Assembly: GCA_032716605.1 (NCBI GenBank)
Contig: CM064539.1
Location: 2,236,980 to 2,300,979 of the forward strand
Reading direction: 5' to 3'
DNA from: Paralithodes platypus
Lineage: Eukaryota; Arthropoda; Malacostraca; Decapoda; Lithodidae
Length of the DNA: 64,000 nucleotides
Position numbers and translations under genes: made by a program. A model generated the notes under the pieces. That model did no database searches. It was not told the DNA's origin and was given only the letters and a program-made list of their open reading frames with translations. Position 1 is the stretch's first letter; each line of letters begins with the position of its first letter. This document shows, piece by piece, positions 31,486 to 41,257 of the stretch.

Positions 31486-34400
31486 GTTAGTTACTCGATT
31501 TCGTGTGATTTTGCTTACTTTTGGGTAAATCAATTGGCCTATGTTATGTTTGGGTAGCTTTAGATATATCGGTAAATCTACAGTTATACTACCCCTCCCC
31601 CATTACCCCCCCCCCCACCTCCCCCCTTCAAAACACGCCTTTTAGCATGTTTTGGGATGGTTCAGCAGACGCGGAAACTGAAAATGTCACTAATTTGCCC
31701 ATGGATTTATATAGCTTTCTGTGTTAATTTTCATCAATAGGCGATTCATCAACCGATTTCATCAACCGATGTTTGGAAGTAATTACAAGCCTCTGAAAAA
31801 CAAAACCGTTTTCCCCATGAGGGGGGGGGGGGGGGGGACTTATTGTGATCATCATATATATTGACAGCAGGGGGCAAACATGAAGTACGCCGCGGCCCAA
31901 CCGATTATACACCCAGGTAAACAAACTGCGGACGACGAAGAAACCGCTGCGGTCGAGTCTCACTTTGCCGAAGGTTTGTAATACTTCAATGTATCTATTT
32001 CAAGTCAAATATACATTCCCGCGCATCATCAAACCATACTAATAAGTCTACTACTAATAATATTAACCTATTAATACCAACAGAATAGCAACATAATAGG
32101 GGTAGCATAACTGTAATTGCAACAAATTGTTTCTCATAATGCTGCAGTAGTGTCGTTTACAATAACGGTTTTCCCTTCTGCAAATGCATGTTTACCCATA
32201 ATATAGCAATATTATAACATACCCCACCAAAAAATATATTTTGTCATTAACCGGTTTAATTCTAGTTTCGCTTTCACAGCATACTCATAAATTTCTATGG
32301 CTACTTTAGAGTTGTCATATACCATACTTAATTCCTATATATGTCCAAAGCGGCGGAAATGCATTATAAGGAATTATACCTATTGTAAAAAATAATAATA
32401 TTTTCTCCCCATATGCGGCACCATAGCTATTACATAATACTAGGTTAGGTTAGGTAAGGTTGTTAGGTTAGGCTAATGTCGTTAATGTAGTTTATTATCA
32501 TTATATTACGTCTTTTACCCAGAAAATTCAGCAATTTCCCTGATCTTCATAGTTGGTCGGGAAGCTATGCCTTTACAACGGCGCCTCCCTTTTGTCGCTG
32601 TGTACGTGAAACTAGAATTTTACCCATTAACCTAATCTAACAACCTAAACTAACCTGGGGGCTGCCGCCCCCAGGCCCCCGCTGGGCTAGCATTGATATA
32701 GAGGATGACCAAATACTAAATACACGGAGGAAAAGTTAAAAATATTAGATCTCCACTGATCCAAGATGGCCGCCATGTTTCCTTCCACCCTTACGTAACC
32801 CACTCAAGTATGATGACAAATCATTTAATTGGCAGAGACATAATATATTGCAGTGACTAATACTGTAAGACAAGGGTATAGAAGACATAGCAATTATATC
32901 CCATAAATTACCTAAAATACATATTGTCCAGAATATCTAACTTACTTGGTCAACTCTGCAACAAGGAAGCTCTCTGTCACCCCCGCTTGGTCCACTGTCT
33001 TCAAGCACATAACCCCACGAACAAAGACACAGTTAGCCAAATTACGAGAGAAAATCCAACGATCCTTCACTTCCAACGGCTTGAGGAGCACTGAGGGAGA
33101 GGATTGCTGGGAGGTGGTGGTTCGAATCCCTGAAGCAATATTTTCTACCCTCACGAATTACCTTTGATTCAAATTAACCAAGATCCATTCTAAAACCCAC
33201 AACCGAAGTTCATGAAACAGTTAATGATGTTACTTAGCAAAATGCGTTATTTAGTATTATTACGTTTTTATAAAAATAAATCCCGAATATTGTCTTGTTT
33301 TAAGTAATTCTGGTATGTATTCAATGTGAGTAATACGTGTGTGTGTGTTTTTTTTTTTTTTTTTTTCTGAGCAAAATTGAGGACCTCGCTGATTATTGCT
33401 GACCACAATTATCTTAATGTTAAGGGGAGAATGTTCACTTTTTGGGGGATGTTTGCATGTATTCATTATTTTTCTAGTTTCCTCCCTAGACCTCCATCAA
33501 ATTAAAAAAAAAAAACATCCATTAGATCTCCCTTCTACATTAATTTGTACATTTTTCGGGAGAAAAATGCCCAGGCCGAAGGCCAATTCTTCCAACATTA
33601 CAAGCACACTAAGGACTTCTCCCTCCCGTAGGTGGCGCTGACGGGGTGCCTCTGCTTCGGTGCGGGTGTCCTGCTTTCCATAGTATTCCTCCACCTACTG
33701 CCGGAGACCCAGGAAAACTTCAGGTACACTCAAATGTTCCTTCTCTCCTTCATCCTATGACTTAAACTGCATCAAACACCAACTCTCCAACCCAAGAGTG
33801 AAACTTTATTCTCAATCTGTCTTCTCTTCAACAGCTGAGCTCTGGAACTCTCTCCCAGAATCAATCTTTCCCTCATCCTATGACTTACATTGCTTCAAAC
33901 TCCGTGTGCCCAGGCATTTTGGCTCGAACGTCCCTTGATTTTGGCCCTGTCACTCTTTCAACTCTGGGGAAGGCACTCGTCACATGCAGTTCTGCCTTTT
34001 GTCTCCCTCACTCACATAGTAAAAAAAAAAAAAAAAAAAAAAAAAAGTAGTTCTGAAATAATAAACCCCAGGAGAACTTCAGGTACACTTAAATGTCCAA
34101 ACTAAGGAAATCTCCAAAATAATGGGGCTAAACATGAGGGAGAAGGAAGTTCGAAAAAATAATAAGGCCGAGCTAGTATAATTAAGGAGAGCCGGCCTTT
34201 GGCCGGGAATTTGTTCTATCGAAAAATGTACACATTTATCTTGAAGTAACGTCTAGGGAATGTATTTTTGAGCTTGATGGGGTCTAGGAAACAAACTAAA
34301 AATCTTCCCATAAATAATATAAGTAATTAATATCACTCCCAACACCAAACACTTCCTAATGAAATTAATTAACCTATGTGATCTCTCCCCCCCCCCCCCC

Positions 34401-36329
34401 ATGAACCGAACTGAAATCAACCCCTACTGTACCATAGGGTCCTACCATAAATGTACCCCCCCCCCCCCCAGTACCAAGCAATGTGGCCAAAATGGCTTCA
34501 GAGGCAAGATATAACAACCTGCCACCTCAAAAGTTGATGAAACACTGACCCAGACAGCCTGTGGAAGCTTGCAGCCAACCTAAGAAGTGTTGCCAATTCC
34601 TTAGAACAGTGTTTACAAGTCATGGTCCCAGCCACTGCCTGATACTGGCAGTTACAAGAATCTGTATTACTGACGGCTTGCAGCCGTCGCTGGGACTGGG
34701 GAGTGATTTATCTACTGACGGTTGGCAGCCGTCGCTGGGATTGTATGGGTTAATGTGAATGTGTCTTACAGGTACGCCATGGAGAAAGGTCTGATGGGCG
34801 AGACGGCTTATCCGGTGGCCGAGGTCATCATGGTGTGCGGGTTTTTCTTTATATACTTAATTGAGGACGTTATTCATGCCTGGGTCGACTATCACCAGAA
34901 GACTGAGGAGGATGGGGACGAGGAGGTAGGTTACTTAGTTAATCTGAGTTCGAATCCCGGGAGGACCTTATATGTTTTCATTAGTTTATTCAAGTGCATT
35001 GGGGTTTGTAATTGTGTTACTTATTTATTTCACTCCCAACACCAAACCTCCCAATGAAACTAATGAAAGCATGCGATCCTACTGGGATTTGAACCTGGGT
35101 TACTACATACAGATCTTAAACACTCTAACCATTACACCATCAAGACAGTTATAAGTACAGCACATGACCACGATTGATATCCACTTATCGAATACTGGAT
35201 ATCAATTTAATCATGTACTGTACCCAACTGCACTATGAATAGCCACCCAGGAAAATCAACCAATAATTTGCTGATTTCGTCACTGAAAGCCCTCAAGGCC
35301 GACCTTACAATGTTTAACTCAGTTAGAAAACACAAGAAAGTTATAGAAAATATTATTGATCTCAGCTTCTATAATATCTAAAGTTTCTGATATCCACAGG
35401 TGACACATCACGGACCAAACACTTTCGAAGAGGCCAAGAAGAAGGGACAAGCGAGGAGGACGTCAGTGAGTCGACTGTCACAGGCTCTCCACTCAACCTC
35501 CAGCAACTACTCCAACACAGCCAGTATCTCCATCATCGTTGCTTCTTCCAAATCTTACGACAACCACGGAACCTTCCCAAAATCCTATGGCAGCCACGAT
35601 ACAACTTCAAAAGCGAACAACAACAATGGAACCCACGCAAAATCTAGCGACAACCATGAAGCCCCCACGAAAGGCTGTGACAACCATGGCTTTTATGGGG
35701 ACCTTCAGGGGGAGCCTCGGCACAATGTCCACACCATCCCCCACTGCCACCACAACGATGAGCACAAGCACGCCACCCCCGGCCTGTCCCTGGCTGGCAC
35801 TGTGGTGGTGGTCGTGGCCCTCTCCTTCCACAGCATCATGGAGGGTATGGCGCTAGGTCTGGAAGAACAGGCCGCTGACGTCTGGATACTTCTAGCTGCC
35901 CTCTGTGCTCATAAAATCGTCATCAGCTTCAGCATGTCCATGGAGCTGCTGGAAGTTGGCATGTCCTTGAAGCCATTCTTGGTCTCGATCTTCATATTCT
36001 CCTTGGCTTCCCCTTTGGGCGGAGTGATTGGAGCCCTGGTCGTAAGCTTCACGGAGGAGGAAACGTCAGCAGGAATACTAGTACCTACAGCCCTACAAGC
36101 TATATCAGGAGGCGCTATCTTGTATGTGACATTCTGCGAGGTTCTGGAGCGCGAGAGAAAGAAGCACGAGGGAGGCTGGGTGAGGTTGTTGACACTGGTG
36201 CTTGGTTTCGGTGTCATGGCGGGGCTGGAGGCTATCGGAGGCCACGAACACGGTCATCACAGCGAGTCCTCATCCTCCTTCACCCTCACCACCCCAATCA
36301 CCCTCGCTACAGCAGGGTTCGATACTTAA
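31357..36329 (+). CDS. ZIP zinc transporter (SLC39A1/2/3-like), join 31357-31485, 33632-33723, 34772-34925, 35400-36329
   Basis: ZIP proteins carry Zn2+ (and some other divalent metals) into the cytosol. Four exons give 434 aa, and all junctions are in phase with GT-AG sites. The TM2-TM3 signature CFGAGVLLSIVFLHLLPE, the TM4 metal motif FHSIMEGMALGL (His and Glu conserved) and TM5 AHKIVISFSMSMEL are diagnostic of ZIP subfamily II (ZIP1-3). Eight membrane segments are visible: one in exon 1, TM2 in exon 2, TM3 in exon 3 and TM4-TM8 in exon 4. The cytosolic loop between TM3 and TM4 is long and carries four DNHG/GSH-type repeats and the cluster HCHHNDEHKH, as expected for a metal-sensing loop. 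The C-tail has HEHGHH. Introns 1-3 are 2146, 1048 and 474 bp and packed with repeats. Which ZIP1-3 paralogue it matches is not decidable by eye. Confidence 0.95.
31560..33419 (+). other. ZIP intron 1
   Basis: Holds a C-rich tract (about 31596-31625), a G(18) run near 31820, AT-rich unique sequence, the telomere-like foldback at 32440-32680, a tRNA B-box-like GGTTCGAATCC near 33120 with no A box, and a poly-T run near 33350. No extra exon is convincing. Confidence 0.5.
32440..32680. mobile_element. Foldback with telomere-like arms
   Basis: AGGTTAGGTTAGGTAAGG and GTTAGGTTAGG at the left, CCTAATCTAACAACCTAA at the right, then the perfect hairpin CCTGGGGGC-TGCC-GCCCCCAGG (32654-32675). No coding capacity. 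Confidence 0.6.
33420..33605 (-). mobile_element. Family A left part next to ZIP exon 2
   Basis: TTAAGGGGAGAATG, CCTCCCTAGACCTCCATCAA, GCCCAGGCCGAAGGCC. It ends about 27 bp upstream of the exon 2 acceptor and probably supplies or crowds the branch-point region. Confidence 0.8.
33632..33723 (+). CDS. ZIP transporter exon 2
   Basis: Acceptor CCCTCCCGTAG|GTGGCG and donor AACTTCAG|GTACAC. It encodes VALTGCLCFGAGVLL then SIVFLHLLPETQENF plus two bases of Arg; this is the TM2 signature of ZIP proteins. Length 92 bp, phase 0 in, phase 2 out. Confidence 0.93.
33737..34046 (+). mobile_element. Jk1 LINE 3' end in ZIP intron 2
   Basis: ACTCTCCAACCCAAGAGTGA, then TCTGGAACTCTCTCCCAGAA, the 3' UTR and poly-A. 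The first 45 bp repeat a later part of the element (TCCTATGACTTAAACTGC), so the copy is internally rearranged. Confidence 0.9.
34062..34097 (+). repeat. Duplicate of the exon 2 donor region
   Basis: CCCCAGGAGAACTTCAGGTA and CACTTAAATGTCC closely copy the 33707-33740 region, including the whole AACTTCAG|GTACAC donor. It lies just 3' of the LINE poly-A, consistent with a long target-site duplication. Confidence 0.8.
34113..34310. mobile_element. Two family A fragments
   Basis: ATGGGGCTAAACATGAGGGA (end of a reversed A) and then AGCCGGCCTTTGGCCGGG to AAACAAACTAAAAATCTTCC (right half of a forward A). Confidence 0.75.
34470..34745 (+). repeat. Family H interspersed repeat
   Basis: Shares, in reverse, AAGAAGTGTTGCCAA-like and CAGCCGTCGCTGG words with 45910-46200. 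The 3' part contains two tandem GACGG...GCAGCCGTCGCTGGGA copies. Class unknown. Confidence 0.65.
34772..34925 (+). CDS. ZIP transporter exon 3
   Basis: Acceptor GTCTTACAG|GTACGCC. The first base completes Arg; then YAMEKGLMGETAYPVAEVIM, TM3 VCGFFFIYLIEDVIHAW, and VDYHQKTEEDGDEE. Donor GAG|GTAGGT, phase 0. The acidic end starts the cytosolic loop. Confidence 0.93.
34944..35145. mobile_element. Two tRNA-SINE fragments in ZIP intron 3
   Basis: GAGTTCGAATCCCGGGAGGA (forward) begins 19 bp after the exon 3 donor; a reversed copy with TTTGAACCTGGGTT and TAACCATTACACC follows. Confidence 0.7.
35155..35222. repeat. Short imperfect inverted repeat
   Basis: GTACAGCACATGACC and GATATCC arms mirrored by GGATATC and ATCATGTACTGTAC. 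Confidence 0.6.
35400..36329 (+). CDS. ZIP transporter exon 4 (terminal)
   Basis: Acceptor ATATCCACAG|GTGACA, phase 0, 309 codons and TAA. The loop repeats SKSYDNHGT / KSYGSHDTTS / SSDNHEAPTK / GCDNHG are roughly 42-bp DNA repeats. Then HCHHNDEHKH, TM4 with FHSIMEG, TM5 with AHK, TM6 with SPLGGVIGALVV, TM7 and TM8 VLGFGVMAGLEAIGG, and the tail HEHGHHSESSSS. No intron splits TM4-TM8. Confidence 0.95.
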   Translation: MTHHGPNTFEEAKKKGQARRTSVSRLSQALHSTSSNYSNTASISIIVASSKSYDNHGTFPKSYGSHDTTSKANNNNGTHAKSSDNHEAPTKGCDNHGFYGDLQGEPRHNVHTIPHCHHNDEHKHATPGLSLAGTVVVVVALSFHSIMEGMALGLEEQAADVWILLAALCAHKIVISFSMSMELLEVGMSLKPFLVSIFIFSLASPLGGVIGALVVSFTEEETSAGILVPTALQAISGGAILYVTFCEVLERERKKHEGGWVRLLTLVLGFGVMAGLEAIGGHEHGHHSESSSSFTLTTPITLATAGFDT

Positions 36330-36804
36330 ACTAGAGGTATCACAATACTTGAAGATAACTAAGTGGATAGTACGCAGGAGGAAACCAGAGAGATTCGAAG
36401 GGAGCCGTGGATGAGAAGCTTTCATTTCGCATCCCAAACTGAAATCAAACCGAGAATGTAGGAGCAGTGGATCAGTACTGACGGAACTTGAACTTTATAC
36501 TCGGGGTCGCCAACTAATTACGTATATATAAATTGCTTTCTCTCTATCAATGACAAGCGAAGGAAATCCAATCAGGCTCGGTACCTCGAGGAAAATGAAG
36601 ACGAAGACTAAGAACTAGAAGCAGATGAAGAAGGACACGAAATAGAGAAGGAGGAGGAACTAAATCTTTGGTCGTTGTTTATAAGTTGTCAACATCCGAG
36701 AATAATATTTGACTATTGACATATAAAGCAAGAAGTCAACTTCACCGATCATCAACAATCAAACGCTCCTCATTTTATCGCAGACCTTAACACCTTATTG
36801 GCGG
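36330..36804 (+). other. ZIP 3' flank
   Basis: Probable 3' UTR and downstream sequence. An AAATAAAG-type signal is not obvious nearby. No gene or named repeat. Confidence 0.4.
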
Positions 36805-37200
36805 GCTAGGCGGTCTATTTGACCGTACTGCACAGCATTTATTTTTTACCCTAAATAAGGTTGTTTCCGTGCTCATTTTCATGCCTAAATAAGACCCAGA
36901 GCATAAAACAAGTATCTATCCCTGAAAGGGCATAAACAGAGCTTTCCAATGACACCCGAACCATCCTTGTACGACCACTGGTTCTCTTGCGCCGATCGTG
37001 CAACACGAGTGCAAAAACCCTGAAATAAGGTAATTTCCTTACATAATTCCCTGTGTAGTGAGTGAGAAAGGGGGGAGGAAAGTAGATTACAGTTCAGTAT
37101 GTCCACGGTGGTCGTGGGGAGCGGTCATAAGGTTACTACGCTCGTCCCACCGCTCAGCTCTCTCTCTCAGCAACATTACGTGCTGAAAATGGCGCTCGAC
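36805..37200. repeat. Family I interspersed repeat
   Basis: GCATAAAACAAGTATCTATC, GAGCTTTCCAATGACACC and CGATCGTGCAACACGA recur at 57655-58065 at roughly 75-80 percent identity by eye. No protein or termini recognised. Confidence 0.75.
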
Positions 37201-37209
37201 AGCTGTTCG

Positions 37210-37795
37210 TGCACCGCCACTTAATCCAAATTTATTTCACTCGACATATATTGCGCGCCGCCAGTTAAAGGTTAGTCATATAATAACTCTCAAATGCTCT
37301 TGAAATACAGAGTAAAACTAATGTCTCGTGCCCGGTTCCCTTAACGATGATCTATAAAGGTGTAGAAGATGGGTGATATGTGGTTCCTCTAGGTGTGGGA
37401 ATATTGTATTAAGTTGTTATCGATACAGTATATATGACAACAATAGATGTAGGAGCTTTGTTATACAGGTGTAGGTAAATATATCAAGTTGCTATACACT
37501 GTAGCAGTTACAGTGATTTTGTGTTACTGCCTTACTGTAGCACGGTTAAGGCTGGTGTGGTGCAATTTCGCCAGGTGCAAGTGCTTTAGGGGGGTTTTAT
37601 TGAGTTTTGCTGGGAAACTGTTAGCGCTATACCAACATCAGCCACTGTGATAACATGATGGGGCGTTGTTGTGGCAAGACTTTGTTGTACTGTGCTGCAG
37701 TAAAGACTGTAGCCACTGTGTTATGATTGCTGTGCACTGCGTGCAGTACTGTGATTGTACCATGGAAGCCTAATTCACTGTGGACGGTTGCGGTC
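37210..37795. other. Unassigned stretch
   Basis: AT-rich, with CACTGTGNNAT/GTACTGTG-like short words repeated. No gene or element is recognised. Confidence 0.3.
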
Positions 37796-37799
37796 TTTA

Positions 37800-38165
37800 A
37801 ATGACATACGGGAGTGAAGCATGGACGTTGTTGAAGAGACACAAATCAAGAGTGCGAGGGGTGGAAATGAGTTACTTGAGAAGTGTGCGTGTGGAGTTAC
37901 ATGGATGGATAGACAGACGAATGAGGAAGTACGAGAGCAGTGAGGTGTGGATGTAGATGTGCTGGAAAGTGTGAAAAGGAACACATTGAGGTGGTTCGGC
38001 CATGTGGAACGTATGGGAAGCCAGAGAATGACCACGAGAGTGAAGTGGAAGGACAGAGAGGGAGAGGGAGACCGAGAGGGAAAGGTAGACCGAGAGGGAA
38101 AGGTAGACCGAGAGTGAGGTGGAAGGATGGAGTTGAGAGGTATACACATGAATGCAGTGTTGGAT
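37800..38165 (+). pseudogene. RTE-like LINE C-terminal fragment
   Basis: YGSEAWTLLKRHKSRVRGVE, MSYLRSVRVELHGW, then after a frame break LRWFGHVERMGSQRMTTRV, with GRPRGKGRPR in the plus frame. These are RTE-type or related LINE tail motifs. Several stops and shifts. An 18-bp AGACCGAGAGGGAAAGGT unit is tandemly duplicated. Confidence 0.75.
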
Positions 38166-38195
38166 AAAAGGACGTCGCCGGTACAGAAGGAGTTA
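38166..38195. mobile_element. Family B right-end scrap
   Basis: AAAGGACGTCGCCGGTACAG plus AAGGAGTTAA joined directly to the RTE fragment. Confidence 0.7.
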
Positions 38196-38359
38196 AGTCT
38201 GTAATTGGTTATAGTCTAGAGTTAGATTTGGACCATATTGATATTAAATTTTGTCCAACGTTTCTGATTTTTTTTTTTTTTTTTTGGGGGGGGGGAAGCA
38301 AGAATCTGCAAGGTATCCGTTGCAATATTATTTGTGTATATCGTGTGCAATATTATTAA

Positions 38360-38579
38360 TTAACCCTTTAATCAGTACCGGTGACGTCCTTTTCATCCTA
38401 TTCTGGACCCTATCAGATGATTGTATTCAGCTTAGGAAGGCTCTGTGGTAACTCCAAAGGATTCAATGAAATACTCTGGAGCCTTTTTTATGCTTAGAGA
38501 TCCTTCCTAAGCTGAATAAAATCATCTAGTCATTGCCAGAATAGCATGAAAAGAACGTCACCGGTACTCGACCGGTTAA
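38360..38579. mobile_element. MITE family B copy, best example
   Basis: TTAACCCTTTAATCAGTACC to GGTACTCGACCGGTTAA, 220 bp. Roughly 100-bp arms pair: GTACCGGTGACGTCCTTTTC with GAAAAGAACGTCACCGGTAC, and TTCAGCTTAGGAAGG with CCTTCCTAAGCTGAA. No coding potential. Confidence 0.95.
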
Positions 38580-38639
38580 TGAAATGCTGTTTGTGTCTTT
38601 TATGTATTTTCTTAGCCAAATGATGTAATGCTCAATAAC

Positions 38640-40800
38640 CAAAAATCCAAGCACTCAACACCCAGATCAACAACAACATACAAGAACAACAAACACTAAA
38701 CTGGAATAACTTCCTACAAACACTTGATTACAAAACAAACCCCAAAAAACTCTACAAAACACTAAACAGCATCACACTTTCCAACAGCAACACAACACAA
38801 TCACATGCTGCAATCACAACAACAGACTCTACTCCTTCATGTAAACAACAAGCAAATACTCTCATTAATCACTTCTCTCATGTCAGCCACCTAAAACCCC
38901 ATAAAGACGACCGATGTGTCATCCGATGTAAGAGACAATTCCTCACAGACCCTGACTATGCACCAGACAAAGCACATCATTAACAACCTCAAGCACTCAC
39001 CCGCCTGTGGCCTAAACAACATAAGCAACATACACCTCAGACACCTAGGACCACAAGGCATACAAGCACTCACTACCATATCAAACTACAGTTATTCAGA
39101 CAACACAATACCAGACATCTGGAAGCATGGTATCATCACCACTTTCCCCAAACCCAACAAAGACCCCACGCTACCCTCCTCACACCGCCCCATCACACTC
39201 CTCTGCACCCCGTCCAAAGTCATAGAACGCCTAGTACTACAACTGCTTACACACGCCTTACCCCTAGCTCCAACACAACATGGCTTCAGGCCACTGCACT
39301 CTACAAACACTCTTCTTACAGACCTTACACAAAGAGCTTTTGACGGCATCGACTCAGCCAGACCACCACACAGATCACTACTTGCCACACTCAACATTAG
39401 TAAATCTTTCGATGCCATCTGCTGCCACAACCTAACAAACAAAATCTACAACACAAACATGCACAACAACACAAAAAGGTGGCTGGCCAACTTCCTAGTA
39501 GGCAGATGTGCACACGTATCTTTTGCCGGTCAGTCATCTAGCATCAGAAATTTCCCAAACGGAGTCCCGCAAGAATCCATCCTGTTGCCCACACTATTTA
39601 ATCTGTACATGCATGATATAAATACACCCAATACACCCCAAATAAACTTAGCCTCCTACGCAGACGACATAACACTCACATGCACACACCATGACCCAAA
39701 AAGAGCAACAAGTCTCCTTCAACCCTATCTCAACACATTACATGACTGGTGCACTGCAAACAGACTTAATTTAGCCCCAGCCAAATCCACTGCAACCCTC
39801 CTCACAAGCTGGACAGGAGATCACGCATACTCCCCGCAACTCACCATAAACAACATACCCCTAACACACACACACTCACCCAAAATCCTAGGAGTAACAT
39901 ATGATACTCAAATGACATTCAAACAGCACACCACAAACATTAAAACAAAACTGACACCCAGACCTAACGCCCTCAGGTCACTTGCCCACACAAAATTTGG
40001 ACACAACAAAGAAACCACCACCACAGTTTACAAACAATACATAAGATCAGTGATGGAATACGCAAGCCCGGCCTGGGCTTCTAACCTAGCTGAAACACAT
40101 CATAAGACCTTACAGACTATTCAAAATAAAGCCCTAAAAATCATCACAGGCTGCACAGCTACTTCACCTACAGATCACCTACATCAAGAAACTAAAGTCC
40201 TCAAAGTCAAAGACCATCTGGACATGAGAGGCACTCAATTCCTGGCAGCAGTCTCCACGAACCAACACCACCCACTACACTACATGGCAACACATCCACA
40301 GACACCAAGAAATATTAAAACAACACCCAGCAAACGCTATCACACACAAATACTATCTTCTCTCCCTCCCTGCCCACCCCAAACCAGCTTCCAGAAACAC
40401 ATCCATACTCATATCTCTCGCCGTTCCATCCACTCACTCATAGACAACACACAACTGAAGGCTTGACCTCCCGAAATCTATCCTTCTGAATCCTCCCTTC
40501 CTCGCGAGGACAGAGTCCACCTGGCCAAGCTGAGATGCAGACACCATCCAGCCCTTCTGAGCTATCAGAAGAGACTGGATGACTCCGTCGTCGACTCCTG
40601 CCCAGGTTGTAACACAGCTGCACCCCATACTATTAAACACATCATAGAAGACTGTATTTCACACAACCACTTACGCCAACAACACAATCTACACTCCTTG
40701 AGAGCTCTGTGGGAAAGCCCGACCGTGGCCATGGCCAACCTTAGGGACTTGGGGCTGTTCGGCCAGGCAACTTAGGGAACAACAACAACAACAACAAAAA
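38640..40800 (+). pseudogene. Jk2 LINE, RT and C-terminal knuckle
   Basis: A 5'-truncated jockey/Tad/I-like LINE. A linker frame (NWNNFLQTLDYKTNPKKLYK) shifts near 38905 into the long frame beginning DVSSDVRDNSSQ. RT: IITTFPKPNKD, HRPITLLCTPSKVIERL, QHGFRPLHSTNTLLTDL, GVPQESILLPTLF and the catalytic SYADDI. After it, ILGVTYDTQMTFKQH and VMEYASPAWASNL. A TGA at 40464 interrupts, but the same frame continues to 40775 through REDRVHLAKLRC, CPGCN and HIIEDC, a Cys/His knuckle typical of such LINEs, then LGLFGQAT-stop. The tail is AACAAC repeats. Motif A reads TLNISKSFDAICC, with Asn replacing the first catalytic Asp, so the RT is probably inactive. Codons are extremely rich in ACA, AAC and CAC. 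Confidence 0.92.
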
Positions 40801-41085
40801 TAAAAAATATAATATGTATATAAATAAATAAATACGAAATAAGATAAAATAAATAAATACATACATAAGTAAATAATATGATAAAATAATATAAATAAAT
40901 AATATAAATAAATAAATAAATAAATATTATATAAGATAAATTGTGATAAATAAATAAATATATAAACATAAAATAAGATAAATGCATATATAAATAAATA
41001 CTACATAAGATAAAATACACATATAAATACAAATATTAAAATAAGATAAATTAATAGATAAACAAATAAAATAATATGTTTTAAT
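40785..41085. repeat. AT-rich low-complexity (AAATA)n
   Basis: AAATAAAT/AAGATAAAT repeats, probably grown from the Jk2 tail junction. Confidence 0.93.
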
Positions 41086-41117
41086 CATGTACGTTTTCAT
41101 CATCAACCCTTCATTTT

Positions 41118-41257
41118 AACCCCTTCAGACCGACGACACCATTAACCCTTTATTCTGGATAAATTAGACGATTTTATGTAGCTTAAGGGGGGTCACCTGC
41201 TTTTTTGTTTCTCTCCTTTTCTCTCTTCCTCTGGCTTGTCTCCATTCGGCCCCATTC
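41118..41257. mobile_element. Family B and C left-end fragments
   Basis: TTAACCCTTTATTCTGG and AGACGATTTTATGTAGC (B) run into TTAAGGGGGGTCACC at 41183 (C), which stops at CGGCCCCATTC where the Jk1 LINE begins. Confidence 0.8.

Noticed and set aside
32942..33167. Possible small exon or tRNA-like gene in ZIP intron 1 (70-73 codon frames on both strands)
   Set aside because: Short frames with no motif, no paired splice sites; the B-box-like word lacks an A box.
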